A stretch of 64,000 nucleotides of DNA. Source: Ruegeria atlantica (GTDB lineage: Bacteria > Pseudomonadota > Alphaproteobacteria > Rhodobacterales > Rhodobacteraceae). The translations under genes were made by a program, and so were the position numbers. Below the pieces are notes generated by a model. That model saw only the letters and a program-made list of their open reading frames with translations, was not told the origin of the DNA and searched no databases. This document shows positions 1 through 9,834 of the stretch, one piece after another; the stretch's first letter is position 1, and each line of letters opens with the position of its first letter. Where the stretch lies: positions 62,001 to 126,000 of the forward strand of contig WQBJ01000008.1 of assembly GCA_013032095.1 (NCBI GenBank), in the 5' to 3' direction.

Positions 1-135
1 AGACCTGATCGCATCGAGAATCCGATCAGGTAGAGCGGCGTTATACGCCTCTTCATACTCCATAACGGCGTCCCAATCAGCCTTGGTGGCCTCTTCGAAA
101 CTGGTCCAGGTTGGTTTGTGGCTTTTGTCCAGCAT
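1..135 (-). CDS. Partial gene, possibly HD-domain phosphohydrolase (N-terminal 45 residues)
   Basis: Minus-strand reading frame running off the left edge. It starts at an ATG (complement of 133-135) with an AGGA ribosome site about 8 bases upstream and begins MLDKSHKPTWTSFEEAT. Only 45 residues are visible, with no motif. From memory the N-terminus resembles small HD-domain proteins of Rhodobacteraceae, whose HD residues would lie beyond the edge; that assignment is weak. It is divergent from the LysR gene starting at 237, so the regulator may control it. Confidence 0.5.
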   Translation of the reverse strand, partial: MLDKSHKPTWTSFEEATKADWDAVMEYEEAYNAALPDRILDAIRS

Positions 136-236
136 GGCGCGATCCTTTGACTGATCTGTTGCCGCCAGATTAGCGCAATACCATTGCTCAAAAAAATGAA
201 TTGATTTTATCACTTCAATCAAAAAATACTTTCACT

Positions 237-1064
237 ATGCAACTCAAGGCAATCGAGACCTTTCTCTGCGTAGCCGAGACCGGTGGCTTTCACGCTGCAG
301 CACGCAAGCTGAACGTGACCCAGACGGCCGTCAGCGCCCGTATCCGTTTGATCGAAGAAGAAACCAGCCGGCCGCTGTTCACCCGAGGAGCCGGGGGTAC
401 CAGCCTGACCGAGTTCGGGCGCCAATTCCGGCCTTATGCCGAGCAGATGTTGTCACTGTGGTCCTTTGCCTCTCGTGACCTGCCTGCTCAGGCACAGAAC
501 CGGGTCGCCCTGCGACTTGGCGCACAGCTAAGCATCTGGGACCCCTTGCTTGTCGATCTGGGCGTTCAGTTCGAACAACGTCATGGCCAGCTGTTGCTCA
601 CACTAAACTATGACCACGATCTGAATATGGTCGATGCGGTTGCCACCCATGTTCTGGACGCCGCACTGACCCCGGAACAGCCGAGCGACCCGCGCGTGCA
701 ATCGCACGAGCTGACCCCGGAACGCCTGACTCTGGTAGGCACCCCTGACACAGAAGATCCCGTATTCGTCAACCTGGAACTTGGAGAGGTCTATCAGGAC
801 CACGTACGCACAGCGGCACGACAAGTGTTAGGACAGACGGTGTTTCTGGGCAATTGCATGATGGCCCTGCGATACATCCTGCGGCGGGGCGGGATCGGTT
901 TCTTCCCGACCTACCTTGTTAGGGATTATCTGTCAGATGGTGAACTGAGGCGGGTTTCAGGTTCCAGAGACCTGGTGCTGCCACTTTATCTGGTAACCCG
1001 TCGCGGCAGTACCGCTTTTGACGATATCCTGACCTGTCTGACCGAACTTCGCCTAGCAGGTTAG
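237..1064 (+). CDS. LysR-family transcriptional regulator
   Basis: 275-residue LysR regulator. The N-terminal winged helix-turn-helix (about residues 1-60) has the typical pattern FLCVAETGGFHAAARKLNVTQ followed by SARIRLIEEE; an effector-binding domain follows. I chose the ATG at 237 because the family normally begins a few residues before this helix; the TTG at 201 would add 12 unlikely residues. It is divergent from the partial gene at the left edge, its probable target. Its stop overlaps the convergent permease gene by 4 bases. Effector unknown. Confidence 0.9.
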   Translation: MQLKAIETFLCVAETGGFHAAARKLNVTQTAVSARIRLIEEETSRPLFTRGAGGTSLTEFGRQFRPYAEQMLSLWSFASRDLPAQAQNRVALRLGAQLSIWDPLLVDLGVQFEQRHGQLLLTLNYDHDLNMVDAVATHVLDAALTPEQPSDPRVQSHELTPERLTLVGTPDTEDPVFVNLELGEVYQDHVRTAARQVLGQTVFLGNCMMALRYILRRGGIGFFPTYLVRDYLSDGELRRVSGSRDLVLPLYLVTRRGSTAFDDILTCLTELRLAG

Positions 1065-2200
1065 GCTTGGGGCGACACGCCTATCGTATCCCGATGCCGT
1101 CTGCGTATCAAAGGCCGCCCGGCGATCAAAAGGAACAGGCCCGAGATAACAACGCCCATTATTGCTGGCAGGTACAGCAGCAACCACAGATCAGGATCGG
1201 CTACCACAACCGGAGAGACAAACCCCCGCACGCCCTCAAGCAAGATCAGAATGGTAAAAGCACCCAGTATCTGAGGCCACAACCCGAACCGCGAGAAACT
1301 GCCCAGCATCAGAGTTGAATACCCGGCCAGAGCAACCGCGACGCAGATCGCAATCCATGAAAAACGCTGATGCAACTCGTCGATCAACTCACCTTCGGTA
1401 AAACCCTCTGCGGCACTAATGGCATCCCGATCCCGCAGCAGTTCGACCGTAGGAATGGCCTCGAGGCTGCGCTCGGCCATGGTGTTCGTGTCGGTCAGTG
1501 CAGAAATGTCGTAAGAGGCATCCGCGAACAACGTTGACGACAGTGTTCTACCCTGCTGATCCAAGCGCAATGCGACCCCGTCCAACATCACAAGGTGAAA
1601 ACCGGCCTCGTTGTTGACCAGATACGCCGTCTTCGAGGAATAACTAATCGGGTTCAGCGAATCTCTCCGGTCTGAGACAAATACCTCGGACAGCGTGCCG
1701 TCCAGATCAATCTTGCCTATATAGACCGTGACTCCTTCAGCCGGGTGCAGAAACTCTCCTTCATTCAGCAATTGCGCAGTCACGTCGCCGGCGACTTCAG
1801 CCTGGCGTTGTTCAAGCTGTTCAACTGAAGCTGGACGGAAGAAAATGCTAATGACAGCCATCATAAGACCGGCCACTAATCCAAACACAAACACGGCGCG
1901 CGACAATCGCCACGGGCTGGAACCCGTGGCCAGCATCACTGTCATCTCGCTTTCTCGACTCAGACGGTTAGTGGCATAGACAGCCGCAGCAAACACCGCC
2001 ATCGGCATCACTGTACGGATCAGCGTCGGTAGCGTCAGCGCGGTAAATTCCAAAAACACCATGGCCGACTGCCCACCACTGATAACGCGGTCAAACAGGC
2101 TGACGGACCGGGTGATCCAGAACACGCCGACCAGAACCAGGGTGAAAAAGCCGAACAGAATCAGCATTTGCCGCAGGAAGTATCCATCAAAGCGCGACAT
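1061..2200 (-). CDS. LptF/LptG-family permease, stand-alone copy
   Basis: 379-residue inner-membrane protein of the LptF/LptG (YjgP/YjgQ) family, the permeases that with LptB extract lipopolysaccharide and pass it to the periplasmic bridge. The architecture fits: three N-terminal membrane segments (about 10-110), a periplasmic beta-jellyroll-like region (about 120-270) and three C-terminal segments (about 280-365), ending in a basic tail (RRRHRD). I chose the ATG at 2200 over 2236 because the membrane-anchor start MSRFDGYFLRQ is typical. LptF and LptG are usually encoded side by side, but no partner or aminopeptidase neighbour is seen here, so this may be an extra copy. Confidence 0.8.
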   Translation of the reverse strand: MSRFDGYFLRQMLILFGFFTLVLVGVFWITRSVSLFDRVISGGQSAMVFLEFTALTLPTLIRTVMPMAVFAAAVYATNRLSRESEMTVMLATGSSPWRLSRAVFVFGLVAGLMMAVISIFFRPASVEQLEQRQAEVAGDVTAQLLNEGEFLHPAEGVTVYIGKIDLDGTLSEVFVSDRRDSLNPISYSSKTAYLVNNEAGFHLVMLDGVALRLDQQGRTLSSTLFADASYDISALTDTNTMAERSLEAIPTVELLRDRDAISAAEGFTEGELIDELHQRFSWIAICVAVALAGYSTLMLGSFSRFGLWPQILGAFTILILLEGVRGFVSPVVVADPDLWLLLYLPAIMGVVISGLFLLIAGRPLIRRRHRDTIGVSPQA

Positions 2201-2395
2201 GTTTCCTCTTACGCGTGTCCGTGGTGTTCCGGACATTATGTCATTCCGTCGCCATAGGAAACCGGGGTTTCACCCAATCGACCGACCCCTGACTGGGTTC
2301 GGACCTAAAGGAACGTTAATTTAGCGCTCAGGCAAGGTTCAGTCGCGCGGCCAATCTACTCCTGAGAGACAGCCAAACATGCAAAGGAGGGTGCT

Positions 2396-2608
2396 ATGAT
2401 GGCCTATGCAGACTACATCACCGGAAAGGGTTTCTTTTCAAACCTCTTTGCGTCCGCCGAGGAGCGAAAGGCAAAGCGAGAAAAGAAAGCCCTGTACAAA
2501 AGACAACAGCGTGAAATCGACATGATGTCCGAGCGGGAACTTAGGGAACTCGGCTATTGCCGAGGAGATCTGCAAGAGATGGTCTATAGACATCATTTTG
2601 GAGGTTAA
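2396..2608 (+). CDS. DUF1127 small protein
   Basis: 70-residue basic protein with a very strong ribosome site (AAAGGAGG, 2383-2390). The C-terminal half carries the DUF1127 signature: REIDMMSERELRELGYCRGD, in which a conserved L-x-D-[IM]G-like turn appears as ELGYCRGDL. The middle is highly charged (EERKAKREKKALYKRQQR). Small DUF1127 proteins in alphaproteobacteria have been linked to RNA binding and to phosphate or carbon metabolism, but no function can be assigned here. It is monocistronic. Confidence 0.8.
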   Translation: MMAYADYITGKGFFSNLFASAEERKAKREKKALYKRQQREIDMMSERELRELGYCRGDLQEMVYRHHFGG

Positions 2609-2990
2609 GCGCTCAAGTTTGAGCCGAAACGCGCTCGGCATGGCACTACCCCAAAAGTGCCGTGATCGGGCGCATTTACTGTTCGGCGGAAAAGTTTCAG
2701 CCCTTCAATCCGGCAGGGTATGTACAGTCAGGTAGCACAGCGGTTGAAATCTGTTCTGCGCCGTTTAGTTTTTCCAGATCAAGTTTCGTGACGACCTGAT
2801 CAGACAAGAAAAACGCCAGCCGCATCGATTACAGAATGGCCCAAAGTACTGGCACCGGCGCTCGGCGACGGGAATGGCTTTGAACCTTTGACTCCATGGA
2901 AGACGGAGGCACCGACCACCCGTGGCAAAACAAAGACCTTTGGGGACAAAGCTGCCAGTCGCCGCTTAGAATTCTGCCGACGATATGCGC
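2609..2990. other. Intergenic region without recognised gene
   Basis: 382 bases between the DUF1127 gene and the end of the B12-binding gene. Short open frames exist on both strands, but none has a ribosome site or a recognisable family. No strong terminator hairpin was seen. Nothing further can be supported. Confidence 0.5.
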
Positions 2991-4775
2991 TCAATTGCCG
3001 TTACTGGAGAGTACCGTCCAAAGTGCCTTGCTAGCAGTTTCAAGATCCCTGCAAACGATTACACCGATTTCGTCAAGCTCTTCAGACACGTCTACGGGCA
3101 AACTTGTGTTGCTGCCTTCGGGGATTTCATTAAGGCGTCCGCCAATAAGAACTGGCACATCCAGTCCAGCCTCCTTCAGTTTTCGCAGCAGCATTTTCGA
3201 ATAGCGCAACGCCACGCCGTTATAAGTGCTGAGCGCGATGACATCGACGGAATTCTGTTTGGCAATGGATACGATTTTGTCCGGGTCGCTCGAGACACCG
3301 CCATCTTCAACGGCAAAACCTGCTTTGATAAACACGAGATCCAAAAGCACTTTGCCATGTTCGTGAACATCCGTGGTCGCAGTCAGTATTCGAGTGGGCG
3401 TCTTCGCAAGTGCAGTCATCGCCTGACCCGCATCGGAATTCACAAATTCCTCAGCCTTTTCCTCTAGCTCGCGATGGGTTGTTGCACCGACGATGGGTGT
3501 TCTGCGTCCCGGCGCTTCCACGCGCAATGCACCTCCGCCGAATGCATGCTCCAAAGCCCGTCCGCCAATTCGACGCAGGGCAAGAAGCAACTCAAACGGA
3601 TCATCTGTGTCAATACCGCCTTCAGATAACCCCGCCAGGACTCGATCTGCGAAACGCTGTCCCTCCCGCAGAAGAGTTTCGCTGACCCTTTCAATCTCAG
3701 TTCTATCAAATAGCGGGACATAACCATCCGCCAGATCAATCAACCTGCTAAGATGACGTTGCGCATCGCAGATTTCCGCCACATCGGGGATACGTTCATT
3801 CTCGCTGACCGGTACAGGGTTTAGCGCATGTCCTGTGGGTAGAAGTTTCTGAGCTACAATGTCGGACAGGAGATAGGCCGACAGTCCGGCATAATTCTCG
3901 GCATGCGTCCCTTTGTAGAGCACGGTGGCTCCGTAAATCTGCGACCCAGGCACCCCGTCACTGATCTTTACCAATGCCCGTTGAAACGCAATCCGGGTCA
4001 GCGGTTCGGTAAAGTGATGGCCGTAACATACAGCATAGGGCGCGCCGATCAGATCGGTCACGATGTATTTCTCAAGCAATGCCTGACCGAGCACCGAGGC
4101 CAAATCTTCATAAACTGCGGCATACCCGTCATCCAGATTGGAATGCACCAAGACTGGTACCGACTGCGCAGCAATCAGACCCAGTGCTTGAACGGTAGAT
4201 TGCGTGGTTTCAACATCGTCATCGCAGCCGGGAAGGCGAAACGTAAAGTATTGCCCCAGATTGCCAATTGTTGTGGCACCTGCGGCCAACGCCGCACTTG
4301 TGTTTTCCAGGGCCGCCGGAAACCCGAGCATGAAATCCCCAAAGTGCATTGCAGCTGGGCTTGCCTGCGTCAGTCGCACGAAGGATTCAATTTCATTGAG
4401 TATGACGCCTGTTCCGCGCACCTGATCCGTCCGGAGCCTTCTGGGATAGCCCATTGACCAGTCCAGGCACACACCAAACCGGTCAACCCGAGCTTTCCGC
4501 TGCAAACAGGCGTCATAGACCCGCTGGATGGCGTCAACGGTATGCGACAGCTCACGAAATCCAAGATGCGCGTGTTGCATCACACGACCAGACCGCATCA
4601 TTTCCCGCTTATAGTCGATCTCGTTCTTGAAACCGCTGTCACGTTGGAAACGGCTGATGCCAACGCTCCAATCTGGCGCCATTTTTTTGCCCACCCCGAG
4701 CAACTCTGTGCCGCTTGGCAGACCTTGATCCGGGAGCAATTTGGATCGGTCAATATCAATGGTCAGGTTGTTCAT
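2991..4775 (-). CDS. Cobalamin-binding, mutase-like protein (putative B12-dependent carbon-skeleton mutase)
   Basis: 594 residues. The C-terminal domain (about 460-590) is a classic B12-binding Rossmann domain: base-off His motif D-x-H-x-x-G at 469-474 (DVHEHG), the S-x-T/L region at 514-520 (ALSTYNG) and the GG motif at 543-547 (LIGGR). The large N-terminal part (about 40-420) would be a TIM-barrel-type catalytic domain; I see no CoA-mutase signature, so a glutamate-mutase-like (CoA-free) or aminomutase-like enzyme with both subunits fused is more plausible than methylmalonyl-CoA mutase. It shares a locus with an omega-aminotransferase, mmsA, ald and a TRAP transporter, which suggests it isomerises a small amino or carboxylic acid before deamination. 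An inverted repeat sits 30 bases upstream. The substrate is unknown; the mutase role is inference, the B12 site is seen. Confidence 0.6.
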   Translation of the reverse strand: MNNLTIDIDRSKLLPDQGLPSGTELLGVGKKMAPDWSVGISRFQRDSGFKNEIDYKREMMRSGRVMQHAHLGFRELSHTVDAIQRVYDACLQRKARVDRFGVCLDWSMGYPRRLRTDQVRGTGVILNEIESFVRLTQASPAAMHFGDFMLGFPAALENTSAALAAGATTIGNLGQYFTFRLPGCDDDVETTQSTVQALGLIAAQSVPVLVHSNLDDGYAAVYEDLASVLGQALLEKYIVTDLIGAPYAVCYGHHFTEPLTRIAFQRALVKISDGVPGSQIYGATVLYKGTHAENYAGLSAYLLSDIVAQKLLPTGHALNPVPVSENERIPDVAEICDAQRHLSRLIDLADGYVPLFDRTEIERVSETLLREGQRFADRVLAGLSEGGIDTDDPFELLLALRRIGGRALEHAFGGGALRVEAPGRRTPIVGATTHRELEEKAEEFVNSDAGQAMTALAKTPTRILTATTDVHEHGKVLLDLVFIKAGFAVEDGGVSSDPDKIVSIAKQNSVDVIALSTYNGVALRYSKMLLRKLKEAGLDVPVLIGGRLNEIPEGSNTSLPVDVSEELDEIGVIVCRDLETASKALWTVLSSNGN

Positions 4776-4804
4776 ATCGTCAAATTGGCAAACTCAACAA
4801 AAAT

Positions 4805-4821
4805 GGCAATGTGCCATTGCC
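4805..4821. promoter_or_regulatory. Inverted repeat upstream of the B12-binding gene
   Basis: GGCAATGTGCCATTGCC: perfect 7-base arms with a 3-base spacer, 30 bases upstream of the minus-strand start at 4775. It is a candidate operator or attenuator; the binding protein is unknown, the XRE-cupin regulator next door being one candidate. Confidence 0.4.
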
Positions 4822-5051
4822 CTCTCGGACGGGGTTCGCAGATCTCGACGCAGCCGTATGCCCAGTTGGTTCGAGAGTGGTTCAATTCCACAGGGCTGGT
4901 TTCAAGCACATTCGACACAGTTTCGATGCGTCGTACCAAAGCTGATCAAATCTACCGGAAGCCTCTAAAGACGATCCAATAACTGCGGCTCAGCTGGCCT
5001 CCGCATCCCGCAACAGCCAAGGGTCAACCCAACTTAGAGCGATCGTATTCT

Positions 5052-5618
5052 TTAGAAAGACGACGGAGTGCACGCGCTGATTACTTTGCATGGCGTTTCC
5101 CCGGCGTTTCGAAAACGATGTGGCAGTATGCTCGAAAAGTAATACGCGTCTCCAGGGCTGAGCACTCTGGACTGCCCGTCAACTGTAACTTCCAGTCGGC
5201 CTTCTATGACAACCGCGCATTCCTCACCTTCGTGGGACAACTCTGCTCGACCCGAATCCGCACCGACATCATACTCCTCTATCAGCATCTGCAACTTCCG
5301 ATTTCGACGCTCACCAGCGACAAGCAGGTAGGAAACACCAGATGATCCAAGGTCGCGCATGCCGCTGTGGGGGAAATAAAAACTGTCCTCGTTTTTGAGT
5401 TCGAAGCTGAAAAAGAACCCCAGATTGACTTCAACACCTGCCAGAATCTTTTTGAGCAAGGCCACAGACGGTTGTGTCGATCCGCTTTCGATCTGGGAAA
5501 TCGTGCCGCTTCCTACCCCAGCCCGTTTGGCCATCTCGCGCTGGCTGAGGCCTTTTGAGGTTCGAATCAATCGTAGCCGCCGGGCAGTTTCCAGATCAGA
5601 CGTCGAAGAGTCAGCCAT
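5052..5618 (-). CDS. XRE-family regulator with C-terminal cupin (PuuR-like)
   Basis: 188 residues: an N-terminal HTH_3 domain (about 12-66, with LSQREMAKRAGVGSGTIS and ESGSTQPS) and a C-terminal cupin_2 domain (about 110-180, with SHEGEECAVVIEGRLEV, PGDAYYF and PHRFRN). This architecture is typical of repressors that sense amines or amino acids, such as PuuR. The gene is divergent from the aminotransferase operon at 5769 and upstream of the B12-binding gene, so it probably controls one or both. A near-palindrome lies just upstream of its start. Confidence 0.85.
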   Translation of the reverse strand: MADSSTSDLETARRLRLIRTSKGLSQREMAKRAGVGSGTISQIESGSTQPSVALLKKILAGVEVNLGFFFSFELKNEDSFYFPHSGMRDLGSSGVSYLLVAGERRNRKLQMLIEEYDVGADSGRAELSHEGEECAVVIEGRLEVTVDGQSRVLSPGDAYYFSSILPHRFRNAGETPCKVISACTPSSF

Positions 5619-5629
5619 CGTGATTTCCT

Positions 5630-5645
5630 GCTTTTGATCGAAAGC
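5630..5645. promoter_or_regulatory. Near-palindromic candidate operator in the divergent promoter
   Basis: GCTTTTGATCGAAAGC, symmetric at 14 of 16 positions, lies 12 bases upstream of the XRE-cupin start and in the region shared with the aminotransferase operon promoter. Its position suggests autoregulation; this is inference. Confidence 0.35.
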
Positions 5646-5768
5646 ACATTAGGTTCAGCCGTTCTGTTTTTCAATGACTTACAGATTCCCATAAAGCCGG
5701 GTGTGCGGGCAGTGCTAACTCTGCAAGTATCTTACATCAAATGGAAATCTTCTTCACGAGGAATAGAC

Positions 5769-7085
5769 GTGCTCGATCAACCCAACACAATGTCATCATT
5801 CTGGATGCCGTTTTCGGCCAATCGTGATTTCCTTCGCGAGCCCCGCATGATCCAGTCGGCTGAAGGGATGTACTACACCAGTTCCGATGGCCGTAAGGTG
5901 ATGGACGGCACCGCCGGGCTGTGGTGCGTCAATGCGGGTCACCGTGATCCGCTAATCGTTGAGGCGGTACAGAAACAGGTGCACGAACTGGATTACGCAC
6001 CGAACTTCCAGTTTTCTCACCCACAGGCGTTCGAACTGTCAGGGAAACTGACAGCAATGATGCCGGACGGGATGAACCACGCCTTCTTTACCAACTCGGG
6101 ATCCGAGTCCGTGGATACGGCGCTCAAGATCGCGTTGCATTATCACCGGATGCGCGGCGATGGAGCGCGCACACGTTTGATCGGGCGTGAGCGTGGATAT
6201 CATGGCACTGGTTTCGGCGGCATTTCTGTTGGCGGCATCGTCAAGAACCGCATGCATTTCGGCACTCTTCTGACCGGAGTTGATCACCTGCGTCATACGC
6301 ATGACCTGGAGAAAAACGCATTCTCCCGCGGTTGCCCGCAACACGGGGCAGAATTGGCAGACGATCTGGAGCGCTTGGTTGCCTTGCATGACGCCTCGAC
6401 CATTGCGGCTGTGATCGTTGAACCAATGGCCGGTTCCACCGGTGTTCTCCTGCCGCCGAAAGGGTATCTGAAGCGGCTGCGCGAGATCTGTGACCGACAT
6501 GGCATTTTGCTGATCTTCGACGAAGTGATCACCGCGTTCGGTCGTCTGGGTTCGGCCACGGCATCAGAGTATTTTGATGTAAAGCCCGACATCATTACGA
6601 CCGCCAAAGGCCTGACCAACGGTGTTATTCCGATGGGTGCCGTCATTGTATCCGATAAGATCTATGACTCGGCTATGGAAAACGCCGATGCGCCGATCGA
6701 GCTGTTTCATGGCTATACCTATTCCGCAAATCCGGTGTCTTGCGCCGCTGCGCTGGCGGCTCTGGAAAGCTACAAACAGAACGATTTGTTCCGCCGTGCC
6801 GCGCTATTGTCTCAGCCTTGGGAAGATCAACTTCACAGCCTCAAAGGCCTGCCGAATGTCATTGATATTCGCAATCTGGGCCTTGTCGGAGCCATCGAAC
6901 TTGCGTCGCGTGACGGCGCTCCGGGTGCGCGGGGCTATGACGCCATGAAGCGCGCCTGGGACGCTGGAATCATGATCCGTGTCACTGGGGACATTATTGC
7001 CCTGTCGCCACCACTGATCATCTCTGAACCTGAAATAGCGACGCTCTGTCAAACGCTTGGAGAGGTGTTGGCTGACCTGCCATGA
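5769..7085 (+). CDS. Omega-amino acid:pyruvate aminotransferase (class III)
   Basis: 438-residue PLP-dependent class III aminotransferase. The start FWMPFSANRDF and overall pattern match beta-alanine/omega-amino acid:pyruvate aminotransferases. The cofactor aspartate lies in IFDEVITAFGR (Asp251) and the Schiff-base lysine is Lys280 (TTAKGLTNG). It would transfer the amino group of an omega-amino acid (for example beta-alanine or 3-aminoisobutyrate) to pyruvate, giving a semialdehyde and alanine. I chose the GTG at 5769 because GAGGAA sits 5 bases upstream; the ATG at 5790 lacks a good site, and the frame upstream is not typical of the family. It is first in an operon with mmsA and ald. Taurine:pyruvate aminotransferase is a less likely alternative, as the N-terminus differs. 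Confidence 0.85.
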   Translation: MLDQPNTMSSFWMPFSANRDFLREPRMIQSAEGMYYTSSDGRKVMDGTAGLWCVNAGHRDPLIVEAVQKQVHELDYAPNFQFSHPQAFELSGKLTAMMPDGMNHAFFTNSGSESVDTALKIALHYHRMRGDGARTRLIGRERGYHGTGFGGISVGGIVKNRMHFGTLLTGVDHLRHTHDLEKNAFSRGCPQHGAELADDLERLVALHDASTIAAVIVEPMAGSTGVLLPPKGYLKRLREICDRHGILLIFDEVITAFGRLGSATASEYFDVKPDIITTAKGLTNGVIPMGAVIVSDKIYDSAMENADAPIELFHGYTYSANPVSCAAALAALESYKQNDLFRRAALLSQPWEDQLHSLKGLPNVIDIRNLGLVGAIELASRDGAPGARGYDAMKRAWDAGIMIRVTGDIIALSPPLIISEPEIATLCQTLGEVLADLP

Positions 7086-7119
7086 CCTCTGACCACTAAC
7101 CCTAAAAAGGACTGACATC

Positions 7120-8631
7120 ATGAAAGATGCATCCCCGATCGCTTTGATCGGCCACTATATTAATGGCCAAATCACCGTTACGTCCGGCGAAAAGACCCAA
7201 CCGGTGTACAACCCAGCAACCGGAGCGCAAACTGGCGAGGTGTCGCTGGCGAGCGTCCAGACAGTTGACGATGCGGTGGCTGCTGCCAAAGCGGCGTTTC
7301 CTAAGTGGTCGAATACGCCTCCAATCCGCCGCGCCCGTCTGATGAACAACTTCCTGGCTCTGGTGCGCGAGCATAAGGACGATTTGGCCCGCGCCATCAC
7401 GGTCGAGCACGGCAAGGTGTTCACTGACGCGCAGGGTGAAGTTGAGCGTGGCATTGATATCATCGAGTTTGCCTGCGGCATTCCGCAACTCCTCAAGGGC
7501 GATTACACCGAGCAGGTGTCCACTGGCATGGACAACTGGACAACGCGTCAGGCGTTGGGCGTTGTCGCCGGAATTACTCCCTTCAACTTCCCGGTCATGG
7601 TGCCGATGTGGATGTTCCCAATCGCCATCGCCGCAGGCAATACCTTCATCCTGAAGCCGTCGCCGACCGACCCGTCCGCAGCGTTGCTCTACGCAGATCT
7701 GATGCAGAAGGCCGGTTTCCCTGATGGCGTGTTCAATGTCGTTCAAGGTGACAAGGTCGCCGTGGATGCGTTGCTGGAAAATGACGACGTCAAGGCCGTG
7801 TCCTTTGTCGGTTCGACACCGATCGCCAACTACATCTACGAAGTTGGCGCGCGGCACGGCAAGCGCGTTCAGGCTTTGGGCGGCGCAAAGAACCACATGT
7901 TGGTGATGCCCGATGCCGATATGAATAAGGCTGCCGACGCACTGATCGGCGCGGCCTATGGCTCGGCCGGAGAGCGCTGCATGGCGATCTCGGTTGCCCT
8001 GCTGGTTGGCGATGCAGCCGACAAGCTGATGCCGGTTCTGAAGGAACGCGCCGAAACTTTGAAGGTCAAAAACGGCCTCGAACTGGACGCCGAGATGGGT
8101 CCGATCGTAACGGCCGCTGCGCGGGATCGGATCAAGGGCTACATCGACTCCGGTGTCGAAGAAGGTGCTGACTTGCTGGTCGATGGCCGCGACTATACCG
8201 TCGAAGGGCACGAAGAAGGCTATTTCCTGGGCGGCACGCTGTTCGACAATGTCACGCCGGACATGAAGATCTACAAGGAAGAGATTTTTGGCCCGGTTCT
8301 GTCCTGCGTCCGAGTCTCGAACTTCGCCGAAGGTCTGCAACTGATCAACGACCACGAATTCGGCAACGGCGTATCGCTGTTCACTCGTGACGGCAACGTT
8401 GCGCGCGAATTCGGCAAGCAGGTTCAAGTCGGCATGGTCGGCGTCAATGTCCCGATCCCGGTTCCAATGGCCTGGCACGGCTTTGGCGGCTGGAAGAAGA
8501 GCCTGTTCGGCGACATGCACGCCTATGGCGAAGAAGGCGTGCGTTTCTACACCAAGCAGAAATCCATCATGCAGCGCTGGCCTGAAAGCATCTCGGAAGG
8601 TGCCGAGTTCGTCATGCCAACGGCAAAGTGA
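7120..8631 (+). CDS. mmsA: CoA-acylating methylmalonate-semialdehyde dehydrogenase
   Basis: 503 residues, the usual MmsA length. The catalytic cysteine is Cys287 ([11 protein letters not shown]), and the position of the general-base glutamate of ordinary aldehyde dehydrogenases is replaced in [15 protein letters not shown], a hallmark of CoA-acylating MmsA. It oxidises methylmalonate or malonate semialdehyde with NAD+ and CoA to propionyl-CoA or acetyl-CoA with CO2 release. It lies 34 bases after the aminotransferase, with AAAAGGA before the ATG. In context it would take the semialdehyde made by the aminotransferase. Confidence 0.92.
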   Translation: MKDASPIALIGHYINGQITVTSGEKTQPVYNPATGAQTGEVSLASVQTVDDAVAAAKAAFPKWSNTPPIRRARLMNNFLALVREHKDDLARAITVEHGKVFTDAQGEVERGIDIIEFACGIPQLLKGDYTEQVSTGMDNWTTRQALGVVAGITPFNFPVMVPMWMFPIAIAAGNTFILKPSPTDPSAALLYADLMQKAGFPDGVFNVVQGDKVAVDALLENDDVKAVSFVGSTPIANYIYEVGARHGKRVQALGGAKNHMLVMPDADMNKAADALIGAAYGSAGERCMAISVALLVGDAADKLMPVLKERAETLKVKNGLELDAEMGPIVTAAARDRIKGYIDSGVEEGADLLVDGRDYTVEGHEEGYFLGGTLFDNVTPDMKIYKEEIFGPVLSCVRVSNFAEGLQLINDHEFGNGVSLFTRDGNVAREFGKQVQVGMVGVNVPIPVPMAWHGFGGWKKSLFGDMHAYGEEGVRFYTKQKSIMQRWPESISEGAEFVMPTAK

Positions 8632-8656
8632 TCATCCGGCCAAAGGAGTGAAGAAC

Positions 8657-9766
<1,110 letters not shown>

Positions 9767-9782
9767 TCTGAAGCAAAGAAAC

Positions 9783-9809
9783 GTCCCGCCGTTCACGATG
9801 CGGCGGGAC
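9783..9809 (+). promoter_or_regulatory. Intercistronic hairpin between ald and the TRAP genes
   Basis: Perfect 9-base stem GTCCCGCCG / CGGCGGGAC with a 9-base loop, 16 bases after the ald stop and not followed by a T-run. It may act as a partial terminator or an mRNA-stability element before the highly expressed binding-protein gene. Confidence 0.5.
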
Positions 9810-9834
9810 ACCAAAAACTGAGGAGGAAACCTTG

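Noticed and set aside
7102..8520. 472-codon open frame antisense to mmsA
   Set aside because: It mirrors the codon bias of the high-GC mmsA gene, has no ribosome site and no recognisable protein features.
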